Shown here piece by piece: positions 23,571 through 35,150 of a stretch of 64,000 nt of DNA. Both the position numbers and the translations under genes were made by a program. Positions within the stretch are counted from its first letter, which is position 1. The number at the start of each line of letters is the position of its first letter. The stretch spans positions 29,861,213 to 29,925,212 of the forward strand of contig NC_036453.1 in the NCBI RefSeq assembly GCF_002775205.1, written 5' to 3'. The notes under the pieces were generated by a model. The model was given only the letters and a program-made list of their open reading frames with translations. It was not told where the DNA came from and searched no databases. The stretch is from Xiphophorus maculatus (lineage: Eukaryota > Chordata > Actinopteri > Cyprinodontiformes > Poeciliidae).

Positions 23571-23645
23571 CATAACCAACATCGAGCAGATTCCCAGCGG
23601 ACAGGAGAATGCACTCTTCTAAATAACAAACCGCGCCAAAGCAGT
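23571..23645 (-). other. ccna1: Probable ccna1 first exon
   Basis: The minus strand reads GATGTTGGTTATG|GTGAGTTC, a strong donor at 23571/23570, about 1 kb upstream of the coding exon. The coding exon is preceded by CTGCTTCAAAG immediately before ATG, a usable though not ideal acceptor. If these join, ATG TTG GTT ATG in this exon is in frame with the annotated start and would add four residues. The upstream limit is unknown. Confidence 0.45.
23633..23640 (-). promoter_or_regulatory. E2F-like site at the ccna1 5' end
   Basis: On the minus strand TTTGGCGC fits the E2F/DP consensus TTTSSCGC exactly, about 60 bases upstream of the first-exon donor. Cyclin A genes are known E2F targets, so the position makes sense. 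An 8-mer match alone is weak evidence. Confidence 0.45.
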
Positions 23646-25206
23646 CTCAATCAACACTTTTTGGAAACAATTAAGACAAACAGCGACCTCTAGCCACGCC
23701 GCGACGAGTTGGAGCAGATCTTTTGCTGTGCAATATATCTCCGGTGGGCTATTATTCAGCAAGCAGATGTTTTTGTTTTTTGTGTGCGAGTTCTGTCCAA
23801 TAAGGTGCCAGAGTTCAAGTACAGGCTGCTTACGTCACAGAGTCAGCGAATTCAGCTGTTTGCTGCAGAAACAAAAACAAATTTGTGTGATGCAGTTTTT
23901 TAAAGACATCAGTTCCATTAAAATAAAGAAGGTACATTTAGAACACATGGACATATAAACCCCAAACCATGGAGGATATAACTATGAACTAATTAGGAGT
24001 AGTATAAAAGTAGGTATAATCCATTCAAGTGGACCATTAGACTCTTAGTAACTTTAGAAGATTATTTAATAACTTGCTGAAATGCAACTCTGTTTACTAT
24101 ATTGGAAATCTAGAGCACCGTGATTGTGCTTCCCTGCTGCCATCTCTGGCAAATGAGTTGGTGCTGTTATCAGAGTACAGCTCAGTCATATTTATCAAAG
24201 AAAATTATAGATAGTTTCACATTGAACAATAAAGCATTTCATCATTAACTAGCTATCAATGTATCTGTTTCATATTCATAAATGCAGTGTCACGGGAAAA
24301 CGAAATTTCCCCAGAAATATACAATAAAGAAAGACAAAAACTAAAATATCCGTTTAAAAGTATAACCGAGAAATGTCTGTGGAAATTGGTAGATTTTTGT
24401 GAGTGCCTGCAAGTTCCACACGTTCCACCGGATGGCAGTCTTTCTCTTTAAGAAGGATCAACCACAATTCTGCAAAACTTATAATGGATGTTGGCCAAAA
24501 ATTTGAACCAACCACCTTATATATAATCCCCATTAAAAGTATTTCATCAAATTGGCCCTGAAACATTGGTCTCTATGGACTGGAAATGGCACAAAGCTGT
24601 GAAATATTTTCCCAATTTCAAACCTATGACTGAAACATGTTTTTTATATACATCTCTGGCTGAAAATAGATGTTTAATAGGGTTACATTAATTACAAAGT
24701 GTTACATGACAGGAACTACATGTATAAGAAGCCATATAAACTGTTCTCTCATGCTGCTGGTGCTGCTGAACAGCTCCAGTGGAGCAGCTGTGGATTAACG
24801 ATTCCAATTTGCAATCTTTGGGTCAGAAAGCTGCTTCTTGAACTTTGAGCCAAACATCACTTCTAATACTTTCCTGATGGCTGTATTTGATGGGAAACTG
24901 TTTCACTTGTTTTTGCTCATCCTTGTTTACTACCAATCATAATGTGCTTAAATTCCAGATTTTTTTTTTTACATTTTGTTTGCTCTTTTTAATTAGTTTC
25001 CATATCCATCCTATGTTTATGTTTTGTATGACAATGTTCATTCAAGCTAATTTTAAGAATTGCAGGCTGTCTTGTTGACAAGGAAAGGTTGTAGGGTTAA
25101 AGAAGGCGTTATGCTGACATCAAGATTTGGATGTAAGACATTTTTATTATAAGGTATCCTGTATTATCTATTCTCTGCTTTAAATATGTGAAAATTTTCA
25201 CTTGAA
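23646..25206. other. Intergenic region upstream of ccna1, no gene recognised
   Basis: About 1.5 kb. Apart from the ccna1 promoter area at its left edge I see only AT-rich unique-looking sequence and short open frames without similarity. Confidence 0.5.
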
Positions 25207-26498
25207 CAGTGTTGTATAGTAACGAAGTAAAAATACTTCACTACTTTACTTAAGTATATTTTGGAGTACTTCATACTTTCCTCGAGTATGAAAATTTTTG
25301 ATGACTTTCACTTTTACTTCACTATATTTCCGAACTTAATTGCGTACTTTTACTCCGATACATTTTCAATGTGTGGTTTAGTTACTCGTTACAAAAAAGC
25401 GAGAGAGAGAAACGAAGTGTTTTGATCCCACCTACTGATTAGCAAGCAGGCTACCGAACAAAGTCCGTAGCCTGCTTGCCTGGGCTTGTTCATCACCTCC
25501 AATAGGATACACCTGTTTCGCTTCTCCCATTAAACACAAAGCAAGTCTGGCAATCAGCAGCAGCCACATGGAGGAGGAGACGGAGACCACAACGACTGCA
25601 ACTACGTCGGACACGGCTCCAGGGGAACCACCAGCTGGTGATAGGGTGACCAGACGTCCTCTTTTTCCCGGACATGTCCTACTTTTCAGACCTAAAAAGA
25701 TGTCCGGGGGGAATTTAAAAATTGTCCGGGATTTTGGTCAACTGCCTCAAAACACATTACATAGTTTACAGTGCATTGTAGGGCACTGCGCACGGCGCTG
25801 CGTGTCACGTAATCCCTGAGCCGCGTCAGCGGGCAGCATCCCCCCTCCCCCCACTCCAAAGTTTTCTGGGTTTTTTTTTTCTTTAGCATAATGACCAGTT
25901 GCGTGCACCACCTATTGACTGATTCACTGATTTGTGAAGTAGAGTAATCGTAACAGCTCTTTTTCTTCATGTTGGCCGCATTTTCTGTACTATTTATTTT
26001 TCTCATTTTCAGCACTGACCTTACTTGAAGGGAAAACGTAAGGCTTACAAAAACGTTGTATTTTCTGTCCTGGAGGGTTTACTAAGAAGCTGGTTCAGTT
26101 GTAAAGCAGGTTAAGTTAACCTTGTGCTATAGGTAAAGCACATAATTTCCTTAACTAAATGATGCCTGCAGGTATATCTATTAGCAGGTTTAATTTTGCC
26201 TGCACTTGGCTGGGTACATTATTTTAAGTGTATTTGACAAGTTTACCAAAATATAAAAAATGTCATTCAAACTGCATTTGCTTTGTTTTACTTTTTACTT
26301 GTACTTTTCATTACATTACTTGAGTACATCCATTTTTACAGTACTTTCCATACTTAAGTACAAGAAGTTTCAGATACTTTAAGACTTTAACTCAAGTAAC
26401 ATTTCAGTCAGTGACTTTGACTTTTACCAAAGTCGTATTTTGGAGAGGTACTTGTACTTTTACTTGACTCTGAGATTTCAGTACTTTATACAACACTG
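25207..26498. mobile_element. Non-autonomous hAT transposon, Tol2-like ends, with intact target duplication
   Basis: The left end CAGTGTTGTATAGTAACGAA and the right end TTTATACAACACTG are inverted copies beginning CAGTGTTGTA. Repeated TACTT/AAGTA motifs just inside both ends are typical of the fish hAT group that includes Tol2. The flanks are identical 8-mers, CACTTGAA at 25199-25206 and CACTTGAA at 26499-26506, a perfect hAT target-site duplication. The interior is only 1.3 kb and carries no transposase; an 83-codon frame at 25568 (MEEETETTTTATTSDTA) may be a leftover N-terminus. From about 25643 a different repeat (AGGGTGACCAGACGTCCTC) appears to be nested inside. Confidence 0.85.
25643..25860. 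mobile_element. Second repeat nested in the hAT element
   Basis: AGGGTGACCAGACGTCCTC with TTTTTCCCGGACATGTCC and later AAAGATGTCCGGGG / ATTGTCCGGGATTTT is a repeat type I recognise in fish genomes, GC-richer than its host. The left limit is at about 25643. The right limit is not clear and no inverted terminal copy was found. Whether it is a separate insertion or an ancestral part of this family cannot be told from one copy. Confidence 0.4.
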
Positions 26499-26749
26499 CA
26501 CTTGAATGCAAAGTACTGGCATGTGAAAAAATAGTAAATAATAAAGATTAGTCACTGAACAAAATACATTTTCTGTGTAATGTAATAAAAAAACTGCAGT
26601 TGCCAGTGAGGAATAACTGACAACTGGCTCATATTTATTCAGTCTGAAAAATGGCAAAGGTTTTAGCTGGCCATGATTAGAATATTGTTACTCAGCATTT
26701 TAAGGAAGTTTGCCCTGTTAAATATGTTAGAACATCTGACATTTATTAT

Positions 26750-26850
26750 TAAGCGATGGTGGTGTAGTGGCAGGAGTTCGTCCTCTATGGTTGTTCTCTC
26801 TTGCTTGCTTAAATGCTCAGGTTCACTTCAAACTAAAACCACAAGATGTC
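26750..26850 (+). repeat. Possible tRNA-derived SINE relic
   Basis: TGGTGTAGTGG at about 26759 fits the RNA polymerase III box A consensus TRGYNNARNGG. GGTTCACTTCA about 50 bp later is a diverged box B. The surrounding bases have tRNA 5'-half character (GATGGTGGTGTAGTGGCAGG). No fold or full tRNA is present, so it is not a functional tRNA gene. Confidence 0.3.
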
Positions 26851-28389
26851 AAAAGAAATGTCAAAAAACTAAAACTTGATGGGACAGCTGTCTGGTCTTG
26901 CTGCTGATGTGAAAGTGCCCGTACAATCAGAAAGAGGCAGTGAGTGTAACATGAAGAAGGAATAGACCTTTGCTCTCTGATAAAACAAAATAAATAAAAA
27001 TAAACATGAAGGTCAGACTGAAGTTTGTCTGGGGAATGTGAACAAAACCAGTCTTTCTAAAAATAATTTTGTTTTAGATGTGTCTAAAAACAAATTACTT
27101 GAAATGTGAGGCATTGGATTAGCCTAGTATTCAACATTAACTCCAAAACACCGTTATGGAAATAAATAAATTTGACCTGAGTTGAAATACTGAATCAATC
27201 AAGAAAGAATCAAATTGCATTTTGATTATTATTTTATGAGGAAATTAAGAAAAGAAAATGATCAATGAAGCCCCTGGCTAGTCCAGGAAAAAGAAGAAAA
27301 GATGAAAGTACATTGTTTTTTATCATACATCTGTTATGTACAAACAGCACCTCTCACTCAGCTTTCTCCTCTTAGGGAGTTCTTCTCTCAGGCTTTTCAA
27401 AGAAAACTGATCTCTGGTTAATTTACTGTATAACCTTGAACAAAGCAAAAGTTCAGGAAGAGAAAAGCAGCCTCTCCGAATTACCCCTCCACCTCTGCTT
27501 CCTGCAAAAGGGTGCTCAATTGATCAATAAAATTGATTAATTGAAATAAAACAAAGTTTGTAACTACAACTACATCATGGTATGGGGATCTTTTATTTGA
27601 CCACAACCTGAACTGTTTGCTTTTATTCTGCAACAAAACAAACCTGCAGATGTCTTGATGATTTCATTTATAAAATATGACAAGAGCAGTGAAAAGCAAA
27701 GCAAGTGAAGATTTTTTTTTTTATTGATGTTTCAAATATGAAATAAAACATTTCCAGATATCTCTTTAACCTAGATAATATGGTTATAAATTCTGTTTCT
27801 TAAATGTTGCTCCAAATCTCTTTCATATTTAAAGGGATTTCTTTGTTTATAAAAATGGTGAGAGTAATCCTCTTTCTGACAGGTAAGATACATTGGATCT
27901 TTGTTCTGAAAAAGATTGTATGAAATATCCTCACCTATCTGTTCCAGCTGAAATGAGGGATGCGCTGGCCTGTTGTGGCTATTTTCTCCCGTCAAAACAA
28001 AAATCAATATCTCTTCTCAGTTGAGATGAAACAAGGAAACGCAAAAATGACGCCTCCTCAGCAGACTCATATGTCTTCTTCTGTCTCTTTTATCTCAGTC
28101 TCACATTGCTCTTCAGTCCCTGAGAAGATGCAAATTGTTCCCGACCGACAGCATTGGACCATTTTATCAACATGATGTAATTTCAAATGTACAGAAGGTT
28201 GAAACTTCACATATAAAATACAGTGAGAACCAGGATAATTCTAACTAAAGAGACCTTGAAATCACCTTCATCCACCAATGGGTTTTAGTTGTGGTGAAAA
28301 TATTTAACCTATTATTCAATCATCTATTATCCTTACAGGCTCACATGGTTGGTTTTGAGGATCACCTTTGATAGGTCACCTTTTATATT

Positions 28390-28580
28390 TTTATTTTTAT
28401 TACCATACCACCGCATATAAAAACAACCATGCAATGCAGACACTTATACTCAAGGAGTTACCAATTTATCTCCTAACATGCACATCTTTGGACTGCGGTA
28501 GGAAGTCAAAGCACCTGGAGAGAATCCAGACATGTATGAGGGAGGACATAAAAATATCACGCAAAAAGATTCTTGCATCA
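28390..28580 (+). repeat. Degenerate copy of an abundant vertebrate/teleost repeat
   Basis: The order CTAACATGCACATCTTTGGA, CTGCGGTAGGAAGTCAAAGC, ACCTGGAGAGAATCCAGACA, TGAGGGAGGACAT is that of a repeat common in fish whose core reads 'CTTTGGACTGTGGGAGGAAACC'. I recognise the core but cannot assign its class. Confidence 0.5.
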
Positions 28581-28626
28581 AGACCTTTTTAATGCAAGTG
28601 CTAACAACGGCTCCTTATTCAATCAT

Positions 28627-28696
28627 TTGCTTCAAATAGACTTCCAGGTTAATAACATTTAAAATTGCTTCAAATAGACTTCCAGGTTAATAACGA
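28627..28696. repeat. Tandem duplication, unit about 38 bp, two copies
   Basis: TTGCTTCAAATAGACTTCCA followed by GGTTAATAAC occurs twice, at about 28627 and 28665, with no mismatches in the shared 30 bases. This is a recent local duplication. Confidence 0.85.
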
Positions 28697-28789
28697 AAAT
28701 TGCCATTAATACAAATTACATATTCTATTTACAGGTATTGGCACAATGATTAAATATTTATCTATTGAAACATTTTTTATGAGTATTGC

Positions 28790-29330
28790 ATGCTTTTTAA
28801 ATCCCTCAGTCTTTGCAGTGGTAGATTTTCGCTCTCTGAGGGTTTTCAATTAGATTGAAGCCACGACTCAGGGATGACCAGCTGAAGAAAGTTAATCTTC
28901 CCAAGAAACCTTTAAAGCTTTTGTGTTTTTCAGGTTGTTGTCCTGATGAAAAGCCCAAATCTTTCCCCTCAAAGTGAGTTTTTTGACACTAGGCAACCCT
29001 TTTTATATTTACAGACCTTCACATTTCTATTATATCTAACACCTTCAGTAAACTCTTTATTTGTGCTAAAATAGGGACCGGAAGAAATACAAACCCTTAG
29101 AAATGTGTTGTGGGTAATTGTGTATTTTTATTCCAGTGCATTACATTTTCTTACCTTCACTTCAGTTTTGGGCAGATCTGCTTTGTTTTCTTCTCCTTCT
29201 GAGTTTTTCTGCCATTCATTCACAACAATGTCAACCAGGACTTTTGTGCTTTTCCCATTTCAATGTATATGAACACAACTGTTTTTAATCTTCTGAAATA
29301 TTTGCCATATGGCAATATTTCTAATATTTA
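28790..29330 (-). mobile_element. Probable decayed Tc1-like transposon, antisense
   Basis: The plus strand contains GATTGAAGCCACGACTCAGG and GGTTGTTGTCCTGATGAAAA, which resemble the antisense of fish Tc1-type transposase genes. The rest is too decayed to read, and no termini were found. Confidence 0.3.
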
Positions 29331-31819
29331 TAATAGAGAGTGACCATTATGTTCACGATCTTTGATGACACTGTCTGCCTTTGTTTTCTATCGTGGTGAT
29401 ATAGACCCAATCTATATTTTGGTGCCATCTTGACTAGATGCAGCAATGCATTTTTTTTCTGCACCAAATGTCACGATAGATTTCTACAAACATTTTGAAG
29501 ATTGTATCTGTTTCAGCTTCCTGGGAATAAAAAGCTAATGTTGTGCTTTCCTCAACAGGTGGGCGGCGTTAGTGGCCCGATTTCAGCTGTGCAGTTACTC
29601 CCTGGTAATTAAGATTCCCTCCAATCACCACTATTTTGGGGTATATTGGGAAAAGATGTTGATCATCCCTTTTGTTTTTGAGGTGTATTTAAGGACCAGA
29701 ATGTCGTCCCTACACCATGTATTTAGAGGCTCCGCTTTCAGCTCGAATGCATTTCCATCTTCAATAAAAATTAACACAAGGACTGTAATCTCATCGTCAA
29801 GCTTAGTTTTAAAGTTTGTGGAAAAAGTGTGTGTTCAGTTATAGGTAGAAGAGCATCTGGCTCCACAAACATCCCTGAGGCGTGCTTGTGTTTGAAATAA
29901 AGTTGAAGAGCTGTTCTTGCTGGCTCTGATGTGTGGTTCACCTTTCAGGAATCCATGCTTACAAAGAGGAATCATGACCCAGAGTGTTTAGCTTTAACCA
30001 GTTTGTGGTGGTTTATTGAGTAAATGCAGACCTAAAACCAGAACTATCCTCACATAACTGTTGGATTCCTTCCAGGTGCTGCTGTTGTACTTTTTCTCAC
30101 ACCTGTTCATATCTAGTAAAAAAAAGACCAGCAGGAACAATCTATAGCTTGCAGATTGTCATCAGTAATTTTTTATACCAGCAATACTCCAAACTGCTTA
30201 TTCTCTCTTTCTCCATCTGGAATCACATTTCCCTTCCATCAGCTTCTCCTCAGCCCCAAAGCATCTTTATTTTCTACTCTTCTGCCATGCAATCTACCTA
30301 CACCTTTTTCAACCCCACAAGATTCCATTAGTGAAGTAAAAATCAACTTTCCTCCCGAGGGTTATGATTTGGATTAATTAAAATAAAGTATGCTTTTTAT
30401 TTTTGCCCCAGTCCAGTCCAGCAGCAGATGTTGCATTTAAACATACTGATATAAAAGCAGAGAGATTAAGTACTCATAATCATAAATACTAGTTATAAAA
30501 GTTTGAGCTCACAGCTTCACATAAAAAGTAACTGAAAGACAATTTCCTTGGTGACAAGCTTCAGCCAACTTTGTTCAATCGGTGTTCCGATGAGATTTTT
30601 GTGTACCGACTTCTCTGTTCTTTTAAATGAAGAGAAAATGCAAAGGGCCCTCAGCTGATGTTTGATTTTGTTATAATTGCAGCACTTTCTCCGAGATGAG
30701 TTATATTTGGTTGAGTTCCAGACATCTTCCCCTGCATTGGCCCAACAAGAGGGCTGGTAATCAGCGCTTTGATATCCATTTCTCAAAGAAATAAAAAGAT
30801 CTCAAAGGAGGCCAACTTATCTGTGCCAAACCATTCAATAATGTGAAGGAATTAAAATTTTCAGAGAATGCCAACAACCAGTATGAAATTAGCATGACAT
30901 TAAAAAATAATGGGCATTGAATCCATGTGGTTCTTTTTCTTTATTTAATAATCACATTTTCTGTATATTAATGTTCCATTTTGTAGATTGTTATGTGGAT
31001 CAAAGGACTTTTACTGAAATGAAGAAATTTGCTGATAATTTCTTAGTGTAAGAGGGTAATTGCTGCATTGAGCCTTAAAGGAAACTGAGCTCCTCTCTCA
31101 TTTTGTTTCTCATTTCCAAATTACTATATTCCTAAATATGAGCAGGCTTTGATGTACATCAACTTAAAATGTTTAGTCTGTAACTAGGGGGAGGGTCTCT
31201 GAAAAAAATTAATTAATCACAAGAACACCATAAACCTGTGAGAATTTTTTTTTTTAAATATTTGATCAAAACAAAATGATTAAATGAATGTCTCACCGTT
31301 TACTGGTGAAAGAGAAAAGGGGTTGGGTGAACAATTATGCTATAAATATCATCCAGGAAACATATACGAGCTCCATGGATTTAAATACAGTTCGAAAGGA
31401 CAAATGTTTCCTCACTAACACATGTTTCTATTCAAAACACTTAATTCATCACGACTGTGACGGGCCCCTGTCACTTTTCGTGAATGAGTCCCTGTTTTAT
31501 TGTTGTTTTCTCCTTGCAGTTGATTGGCCAATTGACCAATTGGTACCGGGCCGCGCAAGAAATAATTAAATATTTCCGTTTTATGTATTATTTGAGTCTG
31601 GATAATCTTTTATTTTGAAAATTCTTTAACCGGATTTTCTCGGTTAGTCTTGCGCGCCAACAATAGACCCTTTTCACAGTGACGTCAGACAATGGCCGCC
31701 ATAACTCAAAACTGGGTATCTTTACTTCCGGTGTGATTTTGCCTTGGGAACCAAGCTGAAAACTTCCCGCATTCTCATAATCTTAAGGATATAATAAAAG
31801 GTAAGTTTAATAATAACAG

Positions 31820-32181
31820 CATTTAAGTGTTAGATAGCTGTTACTAATCATTGTAAATTCACCATTCTCTATCTGTGTATAAAATAAACAGCCTCCGATC
31901 GGAGAGTAAACCACCTAGCAGCAGCTTTAGCCACATTTAGGAAAAATATACTCTCTGTCAGCGCTGTAACGTTTAGAGGTTCACTTTCTGTGTTTTATAA
32001 AACGGTGTTTACGTGTTAGATAACCGTTATCAGTCATTGTCAATTTACCATTCTCCAACTGTATTCAAAGGAACCAGCTTCCGATCATGAGTAAACCAGC
32101 TAGCAGCAGCTTTAGCCACAGTTAGGAAACATATACACCGCCGCCTGTCAGTGATGTAACGTTTAGAGGTTCATTTTCTGT
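31820..32181. repeat. Direct duplication of about 185 bp inside the transposon
   Basis: Units at about 31820-31992 and 32008-32181 share GTGTTAGATA, TACCATTCTC-like, CTAGCAGCAGCTTTAGCCAC and GTAACGTTTAGAGGTTCA. Identity is roughly 80% by eye, so this is an old internal duplication. Confidence 0.75.
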
Positions 32182-32680
32182 ATTAATGGAAAATAAAAAC
32201 AAGACAAAAGCCACAAATAACAGTTGGGCTTGACGATATTTCTGTTTTTCCAGCAACAAAATGCGCATCTCCATGCACTGTTCATGTTTCTGTCACTGCT
32301 AACTGTCACAGAGTCTCTCCCAAAGACGCAAAGAAGGAATAAAAATAAATACACAAGAAAATATTAATGTGCAATGATTTGGATAAATAACTTTAATCTG
32401 ATTACTGGATTTGAAATACGAACTCGTTAGATTATTCGTTACCGAAAAAGTGGTCCGATTAAAGGCATTACAAAGCAGCGGCGGCACCGGACATCTCTGC
32501 TTATAACAAACAAATCCCTATTTTATGGGATGAGTGGCAACTCCAGTCTATAATTTAATAATCTGATCAAGATTAGAGCCTAAAACGTTATAGTTCAAAA
32601 ACAGTAAAAAGTTCTGGTTAAGGAACAGTTATGTCACGTAGTTAGCTAGCTAACAAAATTCACTAATGCTAAGCTAACGG

Positions 32681-32870
32681 TTACGCAAAACAAAAATACC
32701 TACCTTCATAGTCAAACAGGTATTGTTCGGTGAAGAATTTGTAGCCTTTGTCTAATTTAGATTTTTTTGTCAGAGAGAACTGGTTTGCAAATCGTGATAT
32801 ATCTTCAAATCTTATTTTAGGCAAATGTTTTAGAGACTGTGTAAACTCCATGCTCCGGTGATCTGTCTGA
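32681..32870 (-). CDS. Fragment of a transposon-borne protein, function unknown
   Basis: The lower part of a minus-strand frame reads HLPKIRFEDISRFANQFS then KSKLDKGYKFFTEQYLFDYE. It resembles, from memory, the N-terminus of multicopy teleost proteins with SWIM-finger or YqaJ-nuclease domains that are linked to transposons. Upstream the frame runs into the TC/TA microsatellite, so the start shown by translation alone (33025) is an artefact. A splice donor after Tyr-Glu is possible (GAAG|GTAGGTA). This is a weak call. Confidence 0.3.
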
Positions 32871-32894
32871 TCAACATATGCTGTCAGATTTATA

Positions 32895-33011
<117 letters not shown>

Positions 33012-33120
33012 GACAACTTTATCATTACTTACTATGTACACCGGAACTAAGGATACACAGCTTCGAGCCAAAACGGAAGTTGTGTGACGTCATGTGAAAA
33101 GGGTCTATGAGCCCACAAGC

Positions 33121-33350
33121 AGCAAAATGAGTAAGAAACAGATCAGATGTCTTTGGAAAGTTTCTTTGCGAAGGGGAAAAGGCCCAGAGAAGAGACAGGA
33201 GAATGGATTTTATCCCGGTAGATGATTCCCACATTCCAAGCTCTGCATGATATGCAGCTCGTTAATGAGGGAACGAAGCTTCAAACTGCTTCGCCACTAG
33301 AGACCAACCACCCTGTGCATAAGCAACACTTCAGGTGTCATTGTCTCTCA
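33121..33350 (+). pseudogene. Remnant of a hAT (ZBED5/FAM200-like) transposase N-terminus
   Basis: ATGAGTAAGAAACAG at about 33128 opens a reading frame that survives only in pieces spread over different frames: SLESFFAKGKRPREE, then a finger-like CMICSS, then LVNEGTKLQ and LETNHPVHK. The family has a BED-type zinc finger here, ending in an RHLETKHP-like motif. At least two frameshifts and a stop break it, so it cannot make a protein. It belongs to the surrounding hAT relic. Confidence 0.5.
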
Positions 33351-33555
33351 TCACTCCCAGATGGGTCCGTCTCGTTGCAGAGAAATAACCTCAGGGCTCC
33401 CATTAGTCGTTATCGTGAGTTAAATTTTTCACGAAAGTAAAATGTTCGTTTTTGTGGCGCATTTGTATCTTATTTTGAAGGGACATGTAAACGTTACCAT
33501 AGCGACCAGAGTCAGAGGGCGTTAGCAGTGGTCGAGATGAGAGGAGTGGAGCTTG

Positions 33556-33800
33556 TGAGTCTTAAGTCTGGTTCACACGGCACGATTTAAGGATTGTCGG
33601 CCGATTTTCCAAACCTCAGTGACCACACACGTGGTGTACGAGAGGTTCGGTCGGTTCGTGTGTCCAGCCACGCGGCAGGAGCAACACACCACACACGAAC
33701 CGATTCCAGTCACGAACATCCCGATTCCAGGAGAAAATCCCGTAAAACCCCCAACATACTGTTGTGATTTAAACTCCACGGACCCAAAACGTGTGAGTAC
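33556..33800. mobile_element. DNA-transposon fragment beginning TCTGGTTCACACGGCACGAT
   Basis: The left end GGTTCACACGGCACGATTT, then GTCGGCCGATTTTCC, GGTCGGTTCGTGTGTCCAGC, CCACGCGGCAGGAGC and CACACACGAACCGATTCC are the start of a transposon type common in percomorph fish. No inverted right end was found nearby. A related-looking GC-rich piece at 37500-37790 may be its other part, displaced by later insertions. Confidence 0.5.
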
Positions 33801-34300
33801 ACGAACAGGAAATCAGCCAACACAGAACAATCAGAGTTTACTTATTTTATTCTTTTTAGCGCTAAAAAGAAAGAGACGCTTACCCTTACAGGCTGTGACG
33901 GTGCGGTGAGAGGTTGGAGAAGGAGTTAGCAATGGTGGTTAGCCACTCTAACCCAGAACAGCAGGACGCACTGTTGAAGTTTTCCACACTGTCACTTTAT
34001 TCTCACTTCGTCCATGTAAAGCCATGTCTCCACGGTACTAACATTACAGTCTCATACATGAGAAAAGAAATGATAATTCACCGCTCTGCACCTCATCATC
34101 ACCGATGATCTCCTCTACACCACATGGAAGACGAGTTCTTACTCTGTACAATAGTACAACAAAAGAAAAAGGGAATAGGCGCCCCCTTGTGGTGATACCT
34201 ACTCATGTCTAGGAACCAAGCAGTATAATGACTGTTACAAGGCTTATGTGGATGTCAAGTGTAAAGGCCCGAATCTATACAGCATCTGCTCAAACACGGA

Positions 34301-35150
34301 AGTAGTGATGTGTCGGTTGCTAACGATCGGCTCTAAGAGCCGGCTCTTTGAAGTGAACTATTGGAACCGGCTCCACAATGGGAGCCGTTTTAGGATCCTA
34401 TTTGGGAGCCGGGTTTTTTTCTACAGTATATCGCTGTCTCTCCGCCTCCTTGTTGTTGTGCTTGTGCTCTGCAAGTGCCAGAGCCGATAGTTTTTCCCAA
34501 CATCGTTTTTTTTTTGTCCTGCGGTGCCTCGCTGTCTCTCCCCACCTTCTCCCTCTCCTTGCGCGTTTTGCTCTTCTGCCAGTGCTAGAGCGGAGAGTTT
34601 TTCCCCTCGGTCGGTCCACTGCCCTCATGTCAAGCGTGTGCTCCACACATCTGACCAATCACACATAGTTTCAATTAATAATGTGGCGGGAAAACACTGA
34701 AAAAAAGTTTATCTCCACTTTTTTTGTGGAAACGGCAGGCAATTGGCCAAGCTGTATAGCGTTCGTCGGCAGGTGTTTATGTACAGACACTCACTCAGCA
34801 GTCAAGAAGCACAGAAAGAACGGGAGTCAGTGTGAGAACTGAATATGTGAAAATAAATGAGTGACAGAAAACGGAGCAAGATTTGGACTCATTTTAATGC
34901 TACATCAAGCTCCAGGGCAGAGTGCAGACTGTGCAAAGTCAGCATTTCCTATCGTGCAGGCTCGACAAACAACCTGCACAGGCACATGCGGACATCACAC
35001 GCATCGGTATTGCTATAGCATTGTTATGCGGCATTTTTACTCATCATAAGTGCTTAACAATGTCAATAATGAAACAAAATATTATAAAATTAGGTTTAAG
35101 CTATTAATTAATTAATAATGTCAAAAATATATATGGGGAGCCGTTTGGAA
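34301..35150 (+). mobile_element. hAT transposon fragment with BED-finger exon, right end lost
   Basis: It starts AGTAGTGATGTGTCGGTTGC followed by repeated 'GGCTC..GAGCCGGCTCTTT' motifs (CTCTAAGAGCCGGCTCTTTG, GGAACCGGCTCC, GGGAGCCG), typical of an Ac-like hAT group in fish. Near 35130 the right-end motif GGGGAGCCGTTTGG appears but is cut off where retroviral sequence begins. It encodes only a BED zinc finger (next entry). Confidence 0.6.
34858..35020 (+). CDS. Short intact BED-type zinc-finger reading frame (transposon derived)
   Basis: ATG at 34858 opens a 53-codon frame ending TAG at 35018. It reads MSDRKRSKIWTHFNATSSSR, then ECRLCKVSISYRAGSTNNLH, then RHMRTSH. This is a complete BED finger: the conserved W and F, a C-x2-C pair, and an H-x4-H pair after a GSTNNLHRH motif. 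Known: BED fingers are DNA-binding domains of hAT transposases and of the ZBED genes derived from them. The stop follows immediately, and GCATCG|GTATTG could be a donor joining a lost transposase exon. It is probably a transposon leftover, not a host gene. Confidence 0.5.

Larger units (their letters stand above)
26499..31500. other. Intergenic region with scattered repeat relics, no gene recognised
   Basis: About 5 kb. It contains a possible tRNA-derived SINE relic (26750-26850), a degenerate abundant repeat (28390-28580), a short tandem duplication (28627-28696) and a weak transposon relic (28790-29330). The remaining open frames are short and unlike known proteins. Confidence 0.5.

Noticed and set aside
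26750-26850. tRNA gene
   Set aside because: Only a box A match is convincing; no cloverleaf can be drawn, so it is listed only as a possible SINE relic.
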